This document shows, piece after piece, positions 7,527-17,600 of a stretch of DNA of 29,907 nt. The notes beneath the pieces are model-generated. The model was not told where the DNA came from. It was given only the letters and a program-made list of their open reading frames with translations, and did no database searches. Every line of letters starts with the position of its first letter. Positions within the stretch are counted from its first letter, which is position 1. A program made the position numbers and the translations under genes. This DNA comes from CAZQXD01 sp964597315 (GTDB taxonomy: Bacteria; Pseudomonadota; Gammaproteobacteria; Competibacterales; Competibacteraceae). The stretch spans positions 1 to 29,907 of the forward strand of contig CAZQXD010000054.1 of assembly GCA_964597315.1 (NCBI GenBank). The letters run 5' to 3'.

Positions 7527-8483
7527 TTAGTGGCTCAGATTGAAAGCCCGGTCGATCAGCACCGCCGGCAACTGCACCCCCATGGTCCCGGCGGCATCGA
7601 GATTGAGAAACAGGTTCAGGGTCTCCACCCGCTGCACGGGAATATCCCCCGGCTGTTCGCCGTTTAGTATCCGCAGGGCCAACCGCCCGGTCTGGCGGCC
7701 CACGGTATAGTAATCGAAGCCCAGAGAGGCCACCGCACCCCGGCCCACTGAGTCCGTATCAGCGGAATACACGGGCAGCCGGGCCTCTCGCCCCACCCGG
7801 ATCACCGCCTCCAGGGCCGACACCACGGTATTATCCAGGGGGATGTAGATGGCCTCGGCCCGGCCCACCAGCGCCCGAGCCGCCCCCAGCACCTCGCTAG
7901 AGCGGGTGGCGGCGGACTCGATCACGGCTACGCCCCGCTCTCCGGCGGCCTGTTTGAGGGTCTCCACCATGGAGACGGAATTGGCCTCTCCGGGGTTGTA
8001 AATCACCCCCAGAGTTTTCAACTGGGGGGTAATCTCCAGAATCAGGCCCAGTTGCTCAGGGATGGGCGGATAATCGCTGACCCCGGTGATATTGCCCCCC
8101 GGCTGTTCCGGGTCGGCCACCAGCCGGGCGGCCACCGGGTCGGTAACGGCGCTAAACAGTACCGGTAAGTCCTGGGTAGCGGCGGCCACGGCCTGGGCCG
8201 AGGGGGTAGTGATGGCCACGATCAGTTCCGGGCCGTCGCCGATAAACTGGCGGGCGATCTGGGCGGCCGTGGCCGGGTTGCCCTGGGCGCTCTGATAATC
8301 CAGGCGCAAGGTCTCCCCTGCTTTCAGGCCATGCTCGGCCAGCTCGTCCATCAGACCCTGGCGGATGGCGTTCAGGGAAGGGTGTTCGACGATCTGGGTG
8401 ACGGCCACGTGGCGCTGCTCGGCCGCCGCCGCGACCCCCAGTATCCCCAGAGCCAGCAGGCAACAGGCGATGGACTTGAACAT
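7527..8483 (-). CDS. periplasmic substrate-binding protein, TrpX-like (ABC_sub_bind family)
   Basis: This is a 318-residue exported protein. A signal peptide covers about residues 1-21 (hydrophobic core CCLLALGILGVAAAA). The mature part begins near EQRHVAVTQIVEHPSLNAIR, the usual opening of the family. VFSAVTDPVAARLV and NITGVSDYPP are further family segments. Relatives bind tryptophan or other small aromatic solutes. GAGGA lies nine bases before the ATG at 8483. It heads the operon with its permease and ATPase, divergent from the DedA fusion gene across 80 bp. Confidence 0.9.
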   Translation of the reverse strand: MFKSIACCLLALGILGVAAAAEQRHVAVTQIVEHPSLNAIRQGLMDELAEHGLKAGETLRLDYQSAQGNPATAAQIARQFIGDGPELIVAITTPSAQAVAAATQDLPVLFSAVTDPVAARLVADPEQPGGNITGVSDYPPIPEQLGLILEITPQLKTLGVIYNPGEANSVSMVETLKQAAGERGVAVIESAATRSSEVLGAARALVGRAEAIYIPLDNTVVSALEAVIRVGREARLPVYSADTDSVGRGAVASLGFDYYTVGRQTGRLALRILNGEQPGDIPVQRVETLNLFLNLDAAGTMGVQLPAVLIDRAFNLSH

Positions 8484-8548
8484 GGGTTAGGTATCCTCTG
8501 TGATGTCCCGTCCCCCACTATCCTAGCCAAACTCCCGGCGCCGCGACT

Positions 8549-8554
8549 TATAAT
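8549..8554 (+). promoter_or_regulatory. perfect -10 hexamer just upstream of the DedA-fusion start
   Basis: TATAAT ends only nine bases before the ATG at 8564. No good -35 hexamer is found at 16-18 bp spacing, and no Shine-Dalgarno sequence fits. If this box is used, the transcript would have a leader of only a few bases or none. Confidence 0.45.
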
Positions 8555-8563
8555 TCCGTCCCC

Positions 8564-10549
8564 ATGTTCGACACCCTTTTACAAGACCTGCTCCACTGGG
8601 TCGCCGCCCACCCCCACTGGGTGGGCCTGATCATCTTTTTTACCGCCCTGGGGGAATCCCTGGCCCTGGTGGGCATGCTGGTGCCCGGGGCGGTAATGAT
8701 GTTCGGCTTCGGCGCCCTGGTGGCCCTGGGTCATCTGGGATTCTGGCCGGCCTGCGCCTGGGCGGTGGCCGGGGCGGTGGCTGGAGACGGCCTGAGTTTC
8801 TGGCTGGGCAAAATCTTCCATCAACGGCTGCGGAGCCTGTGGCCTTTCTCCAGCCACCCCCAGACCCTGGCCCGGGCGGAGGTGTTTTTTTATCGCCATG
8901 GGGGCAAGAGCGTGCTGTTCGGCCGCTTCTTCGGGCCGGTGCGGGCGGTGATCCCGGCGGTGGCGGGGATGCTGGACATGCCGGTGGGCCGCTTCTTCGC
9001 GGCCAATGTGCTGTCGGCCCTGCTCTGGGCGCCAGCCTATCTGTTGCCGGGCATGGTGTTCGCCGCCTCCCTGGAACTGGCCGCCCAAGTGGCCTGGCGA
9101 CTGGTGGTTCTGGCGTTGCTGGCGGTCGCCCTGGTCTGGCTGACCGTGGTGCTGGTGCGCCGACTGTTCGGACTGCTCCATCCCCGGGTTCACGGTTGGG
9201 TGCTGGCCTGCGCCCGCTGGAGCCGGGATAAGCCCCTGTTGCGCCCGATCAGCGCCTCCCTGCTGAACCCCCACGCAAACGAGGTCCGGGGTCTGGCCGC
9301 CCTGGGGGTGCTGCTGCTGTGCATCGGCCTGCTGGGCAAACTGCTGCTGGACGCCGCCGGTCAGGAACTGCCCACTGTTCTGGACCAGGGGGTCTATCGG
9401 TTCCTCCAGGATTTACGCACCCCTTGGGCGGATCAGGTCATGGTGCTGATTACCGAGTTGGGGGATTCGGAGGTCAAGCTGACCCTGGCGGTGGTGGTAT
9501 CCGCCTGGCTGTTGTGGCGGGGCGCTCGCTCGGCGGCCTGGCACTGGCTGGCGGCCCTGGGCTTCGGGGCGCTCACCACCAGCCTGTTCAAATGGCTGTT
9601 CCAGGTGCAAAGGCCCGTGGAAGCCGGGTATCAGGGCTGGGTGGCCGGTTGGTCTTTTCCCTCCAACCACGCCACCATGGGGACGATTCTGTTCGGGTTT
9701 CTGGCGGTGCTGATCGCCCGGGAGACGACCCCCCGCCGACGCTGGATTCCCTATCTGACGGCGGCCCTGGTGTATTTGCCCATTGCTTTCTCCCGCCTGT
9801 ATTTGGGGGTGCATTGGCTCACCGATACCCTGGCCGGTATCGCCCTCGGGCTGTTCTGGGTGAGCCTGGTGGGGCTGGCCTATAACCGCCGCCCGTCCCG
9901 GACTGTGGGCCGCTCGGGCCTGGTGCTGGCGGCCCTGGTGGCGGTGGCCCTGTCCCTGCCCCCCCATGCCTGGCTCCACCACGGCGACGATCTGCGCCGT
10001 TATCAGCCGGTGCAGCCAGAACTGACCCTGGAGCGGAAACGTTGGCTGGCCGGCGAGGGAGGGCTGCCGGTCTGGCGGTTGGATTGGCGGGGCCATCACC
10101 GGCAGCCCCTGCTGCTGCAATGGGCCGCCCCCGCCGCGCGGATACGCGCCACCCTGGAAACTGCTGGCTGGCGCCCAGCTCCCCCCCTCTCCGCCGCCGC
10201 TTTGCTGGCCTGGCTCAACCCCCGTGTGGACCTGGCCCATCTGCCGGTGTTGCCCAGGGTTCACGCTGGCCGCCACGACGCTTTTAGCCTGGTCCTGCCC
10301 ACCGGCATCCCGGACAGCCGCTGGGTGCTACGCTTCTGGGAGTCCGGCCGCCGGCTGGAAAACGGCGATCCGATATGGCTGGCGGGCTTGGACCGGGAGC
10401 GCCTGGAGCGGCGCCTGGGGCTGATTACTGTGCCCCTGGACAGCCCGGCGGCCCTGTTGCCGGAGGGGCTGCGCTCGGCCCTAGCGCCGGTCCTGGGGGC
10501 GGGGCGGGCGCGGCTGATCGGGGGTGGCAATCCGCCCATCGTTCCGTAA
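8564..10549 (+). CDS. DedA-PAP2-LssY multidomain membrane protein
   Basis: This 661-residue protein joins three modules. Residues 1 to about 205 form a DedA domain, with FGRFFGPVRAVIPAVAGM as the conserved F-x-G-R...G-x-R motif. DedA proteins move or flip undecaprenyl phosphate and phospholipids. About 225-445 is a PAP2 phosphatase domain with KWLFQVQRPVE (K-x6-R-P), PSNHATMG and SRLYLGVHWLTD (S-R-x5-H-x3-D). The third residue of the middle motif is Asn where Gly is usual. About 450-661 is an LssY-type C-terminal soluble domain. The combination suggests lipid-carrier transport plus dephosphorylation in one polypeptide at the inner membrane. The start fits normal DedA N-termini. It stands alone between two intergenic gaps. 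Confidence 0.9.
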   Translation: MFDTLLQDLLHWVAAHPHWVGLIIFFTALGESLALVGMLVPGAVMMFGFGALVALGHLGFWPACAWAVAGAVAGDGLSFWLGKIFHQRLRSLWPFSSHPQTLARAEVFFYRHGGKSVLFGRFFGPVRAVIPAVAGMLDMPVGRFFAANVLSALLWAPAYLLPGMVFAASLELAAQVAWRLVVLALLAVALVWLTVVLVRRLFGLLHPRVHGWVLACARWSRDKPLLRPISASLLNPHANEVRGLAALGVLLLCIGLLGKLLLDAAGQELPTVLDQGVYRFLQDLRTPWADQVMVLITELGDSEVKLTLAVVVSAWLLWRGARSAAWHWLAALGFGALTTSLFKWLFQVQRPVEAGYQGWVAGWSFPSNHATMGTILFGFLAVLIARETTPRRRWIPYLTAALVYLPIAFSRLYLGVHWLTDTLAGIALGLFWVSLVGLAYNRRPSRTVGRSGLVLAALVAVALSLPPHAWLHHGDDLRRYQPVQPELTLERKRWLAGEGGLPVWRLDWRGHHRQPLLLQWAAPAARIRATLETAGWRPAPPLSAAALLAWLNPRVDLAHLPVLPRVHAGRHDAFSLVLPTGIPDSRWVLRFWESGRRLENGDPIWLAGLDRERLERRLGLITVPLDSPAALLPEGLRSALAPVLGAGRARLIGGGNPPIVP

Positions 10550-10607
10550 TGCCGCATCGATCCCGTGGGGTGGCGGGGCTTCCCGGCGGGGCGGCGGGTC
10601 GCTGCGC

Positions 10608-10635
10608 TTGACCCGTCCTTGCATAGCCCCACAAT
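10608..10635 (+). promoter_or_regulatory. possible sigma-70 promoter for the isochorismatase-like gene
   Basis: TTGACC (10608-10613) and CACAAT (10630-10635) are separated by 16 bp, about 50 bases before the ATG at 10688. The -35 box matches five of six consensus bases and the -10 box four. This is a weak prediction. Confidence 0.3.
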
Positions 10636-10687
10636 CCCGGTTCCGTGCGACACTCTCCACATACCCACGACCCGAGGAGACCGACCC

Positions 10688-11233
10688 ATGCTCATCGACG
10701 CCGCCCGCTCCTGTCTGCTGCTGGTGGACCTCCAGGAACGTCTGATACCGGCGCTCCACGACGCCGACCAACTGGTGGCCAACACCGCCTGGTTGCTGGC
10801 CATCGCCCAGCGCCTGGAGGTGCCGGTGCGCCTCTCCGAGCAATACCCCCAGGGCCTGGGCCATACGGTGGCTGAGTTGCGCGACCCGGTTCCAGCGGAG
10901 GCGATACTGGAGAAAACCTGTTTCAGCCTGGCCGCCGAACCGGACGCCCTGGCCGCCCTGAAGGCCACCGGCCGGGAGCAGTGGATCGTCACCGGGGCCG
11001 AGACCCATGTTTGCGTGTTACAGACCGCCCTAGATCTGCTGGCCGCCGGTCTGGAGGTTTACGTGGTGGCCGACTGTGTCAGCTCCCGCCGCCCCTGGGA
11101 CCGGGATCTGGGCCTAGAGCGGATGCGCGCCGAGGGGGTGCGCGTGGTGAGCCGGGAGATGGTGGCTTTTGAATGGCTGCGCCGCTCCGCCACCAACCGG
11201 TTTCGGGACATCAGCCGGGAGTTTCTGCGCTGA
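10688..11233 (+). CDS. isochorismatase-like cysteine hydrolase (YcaC type)
   Basis: This 181-residue protein carries the isochorismatase-fold triad: Asp14 in LLLVDLQERL, Lys76 in ILEKTCFS and Cys109 in GAETHVCVLQTA. Members hydrolyse amides or are of unknown substrate. The short single-domain form resembles YcaC-like proteins more than true isochorismatases. The ATG at 10688 is preceded by GAGGAG at a good distance. The frame is open upstream but carries no family sequence there. HrpB starts five bases after its stop, so the two are probably cotranscribed. Confidence 0.88.
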   Translation: MLIDAARSCLLLVDLQERLIPALHDADQLVANTAWLLAIAQRLEVPVRLSEQYPQGLGHTVAELRDPVPAEAILEKTCFSLAAEPDALAALKATGREQWIVTGAETHVCVLQTALDLLAAGLEVYVVADCVSSRRPWDRDLGLERMRAEGVRVVSREMVAFEWLRRSATNRFRDISREFLR

Positions 11234-11238
11234 AACCC

Positions 11239-13755
11239 ATGCCAGCCCTGCCCATCGACGAGGTGTTGCCAGCGGTCCGGGAAGCCCTGGCCACGGGTGG
11301 CAGCCTGGTGCTGATCGCTCCGCCCGGAGCCGGTAAGACCACCCGAACGCCCCTGGACCTGCTGGATCAGCCGTGGCTGGCCGGTCGGTCTATTTTGATG
11401 CTGGAGCCTCGCCGGTTGGCGGCCCGGACGGCGGCGGCGCGGATGGCCGAGTTGTTGGGCGAACCGGTGGGCCGTCGGGTGGGCTATCGGGTGCGCTTCG
11501 ACAGCCGGGTGTCCGCCGCCACCCAGGTGGAAGTACTCACGGAGGGGATTCTCACCCGCCGCCTACAATCGGACCCGGAACTGGCTGGGGTGGGGCTGGT
11601 GATTTTCGACGAGTTCCACGAGCGGAGCCTGCACGCCGACCTGGCCCTGGCGTTGTGCAAGGAGGCCCGGGATGGGCTGCGGGAGGACCTGAAAATCCTG
11701 GTCATGTCCGCCACCCTGGACGGGGCGGCGGTGGCCCGGCTGCTGGACGGAGCGCCGGTGGTGGAGAGCGCCGGGCGGGGCTACCCGGTGACGGTGCGGT
11801 ATCTGCCCGCCGAGCCGTCCGGCCCGGTGGCCGCGACCGTGGCTCGGGCGGCGCGGGAGGCCCTAGACCGCCACACCGGGGATATCCTCGCCTTTTTGCC
11901 TGGGGGCGCCGAGATTCGCCGCGCCCAGGCCCTGCTGGACGCCGCCGCGCCCTCCGACACTTTGATCTTGCCCCTGTACGGGGACCTGTCCCAGGAGGCC
12001 CAGCACCAGGCCATCCGCCCCGACCCCCAAGGCCGACGCAAGGTGGTGCTGGCCACTCCCATTGCCGAAACCAGCCTGACTATCGAGGGGGTGAGCGTGG
12101 TGGTGGACGGGGGTCTGGCCCGGGTGCCTCGCTTCGAGCCAAGCTGCGGCCTGACCCGCCTGGACACGGTGCGCATCTCCTTGGACTCCGCCGAGCAGCG
12201 GGCCGGACGGGCCGGGCGGCTGGGTCCGGGACAGTGCCTTCGGCTATGGACCGAATCCAGCCACCGTACCCTGGCCCCCCGCCGGACCCCGGAAATCCTG
12301 GAGGCCGACCTGGCCCCCCTGGCCCTGGAACTGGCTCGCTGGGGGGTGGACGACCCTGCGGCCCTGGCCTGGCTGGACCCGCCCCCCGCCGCCGCCCTGG
12401 CCCAGGCTCGGGAGCTGTTGATCCAACTGGATGCTCTGGACAGTCAAGGCCGGATCACGGCGACCGGTCACGGCCTGGCGGAACTGCCCCTGCACCCGCG
12501 CCTGGCCCATATGCTGCGCCAGGGGGCGGCCTTGGGTCTGGCCGGGGCGGCCGCCGACCTGGCGGCGCTGCTGGAGGAGCGGGATATCCTGACTGGGCCG
12601 CAACGGACTGCGGACCTGGAGCGGCGGCTGGCGGCCCTGGCGGCCTTCCGCCGGGACGGTCGGGGGGCGGCGCGGAACCTGGACGCGGACCCGGCGGCCT
12701 GCGCCCGGGTGACCCGGGCTGCTCGCCAGTATCGGGCGCTGATCAAGGCCGGCCAGGATACGCCGACCCCGGACGGGGTTGGCCTGTTGCTGGCCCTGGC
12801 CTACCCGGATCGCATCGCCCAGGTCCGGGAGGGAGACCCTCACCGTTACCGCCTGGCCCAGGGCCGGGGGGCGCGGCTGCTGCCCGGAGACCCCCTGGTT
12901 GGCAGCCCCTGGCTGGTGGCCGCCCACCTGGACGCCAGGGTCGGACAGGCTGGCGCCGAAGGGCGAATTTATCTGGCGGCCAAGGTGAACCCGGCGGACC
13001 TGGAGACCCACCTGGCCGGGGCGGTGACGGAGGGGGCGTCCGTGGCCTGGGATTCCCGCCGCCAGGCGGTGGAGGCCCGCTGGAGTCGGCGCATCGGCTG
13101 CCTGGATCTGACCGGCCGGGCCCTGGTCGATCCCGACTCGGAGGCGCTGCGCCGAGCTATGGTGGCGGGTATCCGGCAACTGGGTTTGGACTGTTTGCCC
13201 TGGACCCGGGAGACTCGGGACTGGCGGGCGCGGGTGCTGTGCCTGCGCCATTGGCTGCCCGGCGAGGACTGGCCGGACCTGTCCGATGCCACCTTGGCCG
13301 CCACCCTGGAGGCGTGGTTAGAACCCTGGCTGGACGGGCTTAGCCGCCGGGAACATCTGTCCCGGCTGGACCTGGGGGCGCTCCTAAAAAGCCGCCTGGA
13401 CTGGCGCCGTCAGACCCGGCTGGAGGCGCTGGCTCCCACCCATCTGACCGTGCCTAGCGGTTCGCGGATACGGTTGCGCTACCAGCCTGGGGAGGCGCCG
13501 GTGTTGGAGGTCAAGCTCCAGGAGATGTTCGGGTTGGCCGATACCCCCCGGCTGGCCGACGGCCGGGTGGCGGTGACCCTGCACTTGTTATCCCCGGCCC
13601 GCCGCCCCATCCAGGTCACCCAGGATCTACGCGGCTTTTGGGAGCGCACCTACCCGGAAGTGAAAAAGGAACTCAAGGGCCGCTACCCCAAACACCCCTG
13701 GCCGGACGATCCCTGGACAGCAACGCCCACCCGGCGCGTCAAGCCCCGGAGCTGA
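11239..13755 (+). CDS. hrpB: ATP-dependent RNA helicase HrpB
   Basis: This is an 838-residue DEAH-type helicase, close to the usual HrpB length. Visible motifs are Walker A APPGAGKTT (about 28-36), MLEPRRLAARTAA (motif Ia), DEFHERS (motif II in the HrpB DExH form), MSATLD (motif III), ATPIAETSLTI (motif V) and QRAGRAGRLGPG (motif VI). The C-terminal part, including HPWPDDP near the end, matches the HrpB-specific domain. I chose ATG 11239, directly after the previous stop. An in-frame ATG at 11173 lies inside the upstream gene and adds no family sequence. Its cellular role in relatives is poorly defined. Confidence 0.95.
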   Translation: MPALPIDEVLPAVREALATGGSLVLIAPPGAGKTTRTPLDLLDQPWLAGRSILMLEPRRLAARTAAARMAELLGEPVGRRVGYRVRFDSRVSAATQVEVLTEGILTRRLQSDPELAGVGLVIFDEFHERSLHADLALALCKEARDGLREDLKILVMSATLDGAAVARLLDGAPVVESAGRGYPVTVRYLPAEPSGPVAATVARAAREALDRHTGDILAFLPGGAEIRRAQALLDAAAPSDTLILPLYGDLSQEAQHQAIRPDPQGRRKVVLATPIAETSLTIEGVSVVVDGGLARVPRFEPSCGLTRLDTVRISLDSAEQRAGRAGRLGPGQCLRLWTESSHRTLAPRRTPEILEADLAPLALELARWGVDDPAALAWLDPPPAAALAQARELLIQLDALDSQGRITATGHGLAELPLHPRLAHMLRQGAALGLAGAAADLAALLEERDILTGPQRTADLERRLAALAAFRRDGRGAARNLDADPAACARVTRAARQYRALIKAGQDTPTPDGVGLLLALAYPDRIAQVREGDPHRYRLAQGRGARLLPGDPLVGSPWLVAAHLDARVGQAGAEGRIYLAAKVNPADLETHLAGAVTEGASVAWDSRRQAVEARWSRRIGCLDLTGRALVDPDSEALRRAMVAGIRQLGLDCLPWTRETRDWRARVLCLRHWLPGEDWPDLSDATLAATLEAWLEPWLDGLSRREHLSRLDLGALLKSRLDWRRQTRLEALAPTHLTVPSGSRIRLRYQPGEAPVLEVKLQEMFGLADTPRLADGRVAVTLHLLSPARRPIQVTQDLRGFWERTYPEVKKELKGRYPKHPWPDDPWTATPTRRVKPRS

Positions 13756-13763
13756 CATTAGCA

Positions 13764-13776
13764 GGGCGATGCGCCC
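13764..13776. terminator. short GC hairpin between convergent genes
   Basis: GGGCG-ATG-CGCCC lies in the 27-bp gap between the convergent hrpB and GacA-like genes. It has no T-run on either strand. It could help end transcription from both sides. Confidence 0.3.
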
Positions 13777-13782
13777 GCACGC

Positions 13783-14418
13783 TCAGTCTTCCTCCAGCAG
13801 ACCATACCGGATGGCCAGATGGGTCAGGGCCACGTCGTTGTCCACCCCCAACTTGCCGTAGATGCGGTAGCGGTGGGTGGCCACGGTCTTGGGGCTGAGG
13901 TTCAGGGCTTTGGCGATACTTTGCAGGGTCTGGCCCCGAGTCAGCATCATCATCACCTGCATTTCCCGCTGGGACAGACTGTCGAGGGGGGACTTGTCGC
14001 CAGCCACGGCCGCCATGGCCAGGTCGCTGGCGATTTCGGTGGCGATATAGGGCTTACCCCGGTACACCGAGCGCACTGCGGCCAGGATATCCTGGGCATG
14101 GCCGGCCTTGGGCAGATAACCGGTGGCCCCCGCCTCCAGCAACCGTTGGGGATAGGGGGATTGGGTGTGGACCGAAATCACGATGACCTTAGGCTTGCCG
14201 GGCAGGGCGCTGATCCGCCGGGTAGCCTCTACGCCGCCCATGCCCGGCATGTCCACATCGACGATCACCACATCGGGCAATAAGCGACGGGCCAGGTCTA
14301 AAGCCGCTTCGCCACTGCTTGCCTGTCCGATCACCTGAACATCGCTGGCGCCATCCAAAATCTGGGCTAGGGCAATACGGATCAGTTCATGGTCGTCAAC
14401 CAACAATATCTTGATCAT
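13783..14418 (-). CDS. uvrY: LuxR-type response regulator, GacA/UvrY-like
   Basis: This 211-residue protein has a receiver domain (1 to about 120) and a LuxR-type helix-turn-helix (about 145-205, LSQREMQVMMMLTRGQTLQS). The acidic pocket is Asp8/Asp9, the phosphoacceptor is Asp54 (VIVDVDMPGMGG), and the conserved Lys lies in GYLPKAG. Length and sequence fit GacA/UvrY, which in gammaproteobacteria is phosphorylated by BarA/GacS and drives Csr-type small RNAs. A GTGAGAG ribosome binding site precedes the ATG. In many genomes the gene is followed by uvrC, but here it faces hrpB. The partner kinase is not in the window. A different NarL-family regulator is less likely. Confidence 0.85.
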   Translation of the reverse strand: MIKILLVDDHELIRIALAQILDGASDVQVIGQASSGEAALDLARRLLPDVVIVDVDMPGMGGVEATRRISALPGKPKVIVISVHTQSPYPQRLLEAGATGYLPKAGHAQDILAAVRSVYRGKPYIATEIASDLAMAAVAGDKSPLDSLSQREMQVMMMLTRGQTLQSIAKALNLSPKTVATHRYRIYGKLGVDNDVALTHLAIRYGLLEED

Positions 14419-14442
14419 CTCTCACACTCGGCTCGCAGCCGC

Positions 14443-14479
14443 GTTGTACCAGCCCAACAAAGCTGTATCAATATTGATA
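14443..14479 (-). promoter_or_regulatory. predicted sigma-70 promoter of the GacA-like gene with palindromic -35 region
   Basis: On the minus strand TTGATA (14471-14466) and TACAAC (14448-14443) are 17 bp apart, placing transcription start near 14436. The -35 box lies inside a perfect 14-bp palindrome, TATCAATATTGATA (14466-14479), which could be an operator. The region is shared with the divergent mfd gene. Confidence 0.45.
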
Positions 14480-14608
14480 TAGTCTAGGACACTCGGGAAT
14501 CAGATCGCTTGACTCGGCTCAATCATTTCCCAAACTGCGAATCCATGCGTATATATGGAAGAATACTCGTCCTGGCTTCATCGCCGCTATCGCTTTTCCA
14601 GTTCCGCC

Positions 14609-17600
14609 ATGTCCAAACCGAATCCATCACTGGTCACCGTCAATCCAGCGGTTGCCGTTCTCAACCCCACGCCACCGACGACGGTTGGCCCGCCCCTGCG
14701 CTGGGGCCGACTCCATGGTTCCAGCCTGCCCCTGGCGGTGGCGGCCACCGCTCAGGGCCATGACGGCCTGGTATTGGTGGTGACGGCGGACAGCCAGTCC
14801 GCCCAACGCCTGGAGACCGAGCTAGCAGTGTTCGCCGGCGATCTGGACGTGCTGGCCTTCCCGGACTGGGAAACCCTGCCCTATGACTTGTTCTCCCCCC
14901 ATCAGGACATCGTCTCCCAACGCCTGGCCACCCTGTACCGGCTGCCCTCTCGGCGCCGGGGCCTGCTGATCGTGCCGGTGGCCACCCTGGTCCAACGGCT
15001 GCCGCCCCGAGACTATCTGGACGGCCATGCCCTGGTGCTGAGCCGGGGCGAGCGCCTGGACTTAGACGCCTTTCGCCGCCGCCTTGAGAGCGCCGGGTAT
15101 GGCTGCGTCTCCCAGGTGGTGGAACACGGGGAATTTGCGGTGCGGGGGGCGCTGCTGGACCTGTTTCCCATGGGCGCTGTCCAGCCCTACCGCATCGATT
15201 TGTTCGATGACGAGGTGGACACGATCCGCCCCTTCGATCCAGACACTCAATTAAGCAGCGGCACGGTGGAGACCATCGACCTGTTGCCAGCCCGGGAGTT
15301 TTCCCTGGCCAAAGACTCGGTGACCCGGTTCCGCCAGGCGTTCCGGGCCTGCTTCGCGGGTGATCCCCAGAAAAACCCCCTATACCGAGAGGTCAGCGCC
15401 GGCCACGCCCCGGCTGGGATCGAGTATTACCTGCCCTTGTTCTTCGACCACACCGCCACCCTGTTCGACTATTTACCCCCGGACACCCTGGCCCTACGCC
15501 TGGAAGGGGTGGACGCCGCCCTGGACGGGTTCCTGGCCCAGGTGGCGGAGCGCTACGAACAGCGCCGACACGACAGCGAGCGGCCACTGCTACCCCCGGC
15601 GGAGCTGTATCTGGATCGGGCCGAGGCCCAGGCCCGACTGGCCCACCACCCCCAGGTGGAACTATGCCACCAGGACCTGGAGCCGGACCAGCCAGGGTTG
15701 CGCTTCGCCACCCTGCCCCCTCCGAATCTGGCCTTTCACGACCGCGCCGAGCAGCCGGCCGCCGCGCTACGGGCCTTTATCGAGAACTTCGATGGTCGGG
15801 TGCTGTTCGCCGCCGAAAGCCCAGGACACCGGGAGCTGCTGCTGGAAACCCTCGCCAGCCACGGTCTACAGCCCCGTCCCTGCGCCTCCTGGCAGGCGTT
15901 TCTGGACTCCGAACTGCCCCTGGCCATTACCGTAGCGCCCCTGGAGCAGGGCCTGGTGCTCACCGATCCGCCCTTGGCGGTCATCGCTGAAACCCAACTC
16001 TACGGGGAGCGGGTCAGCCAGCCCCGGCGCCGTTCGGCGGCGGCCCGGGACGCCGAATCGGTCATCCGTGACATGGCCGACCTGAACCCAGGCGCGTCGG
16101 TGGTCCACGAGGACCATGGCGTGGGCCGCTACGCGGGTCTGCAGCGGCTGGCGGCGGCAGGCATCGAAACCGAGTTCGTGGTGCTGGACTACGCCGACGG
16201 TGGCCGCCTGTATGTGCCGGTGTCCTCCCTGCACCTGCTGACCCGCTATACCGGGGCCGAGAATCCGCCCCTGCACAAGCTGGGCACCGAACAATGGGCC
16301 AGGGCCAAGCGCAAGGCCCAGGAAAAAGTCCGGGACGCGGCGGCGGAACTGCTAGAGATCTACGCCCGCCGTCAGGTTCGCCCCGGCCACGGTTTCCAGG
16401 TGGCCGAAATCGAGTACCACGGCTTCGCCGCCGCTTTCCCCTTCGAGGAAACCCCGGACCAACTCGCCGCCATCGAGGCGGTGGTGGAGGACATGCGCTC
16501 CGGCAAGCCCATGGACCGGGTGGTGTGCGGAGATGTGGGCTTCGGCAAGACCGAGGTGGCCATGCGGGCGGCGTTTCTGGCGGTGCAGGACGGCCGCCAG
16601 GTGGCGGTGCTGGTGCCCACCACCTTGCTAGCCCAACAGCACTACCAGAACTTTCAAGACCGCTTCGCCGACTGGCCGGTGCGGGTGGAACTGCTGTCCC
16701 GGTTCCGCTCCAAGAAGGAGACCGACGCGGCCCTGAACGCCCTGGCCGATGGCCGCGCCGATATTGTCATCGGCACCCACAAGCTGCTCCAGGGGCAGTT
16801 GCGCTTCCAGCGTCTGGGGCTGGTGATCATTGACGAAGAACACCGCTTCGGGGTTCGTCAGAAGGAACGCTTCAAGCAACTGCGGGCCGAGGTGGACATG
16901 CTCACCCTCACCGCCACCCCCATCCCCCGCACCCTGAACATGGCCATGGCGGGACTACGGGACCTGTCCATCATCGCCACCCCCCCGGCTGGCCGACTGG
17001 CCGTCAAGACCTTCATCGGACAGTGGAACAAAGCCCTGATCCAGGAAGCCTGCCAGCGGGAACTCAAGCGGGGGGGGCAGGTGTATTTTCTGCACAACGA
17101 GGTGGAATCCATCCAGCGCATCGCCCGGGAGCTGCGGGAACTGATGCCCCAAGCCCAGGTGGCGGTGGCTCACGGCCAGATGCGGGAGCGAGAGCTGGAG
17201 CAGGTGATGCTGGATTTCTATCACCAGCGCCGCCAGATTCTGGTCTGCACCACCATCATCGAATCGGGCATCGACGTCCCTACCGCCAACACCATCCTCA
17301 TCAACCGGGCCGACAAGCTGGGCCTGGCCCAACTCCACCAGCTCCGGGGCCGGGTGGGCCGCTCCCACCACCGGGCTTATGCCTATCTGATCGTGCCCCC
17401 TAAGCAGGTCATGACCGCCGACGCCGTGAAGCGTATCGAGGCCATTGAGTCCCTGGAAGACCTGGGCGCCGGCTTTATGCTGGCCAACCACGACCTGGAG
17501 ATTCGTGGCGCCGGGGAACTGTTGGGAGAAGAGCAGAGCGGCCAGATTCAGGAGATCGGCTTCACTCTGTATATGGAACTGCTGGAGCGGGCGGTGCGGG

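Noticed and set aside
11373..13343. 656-codon plus-strand frame inside hrpB
   Set aside because: It is a shifted frame of hrpB with Gly, Arg and Pro strings and no recognisable domain. The hrpB frame carries all helicase motifs.
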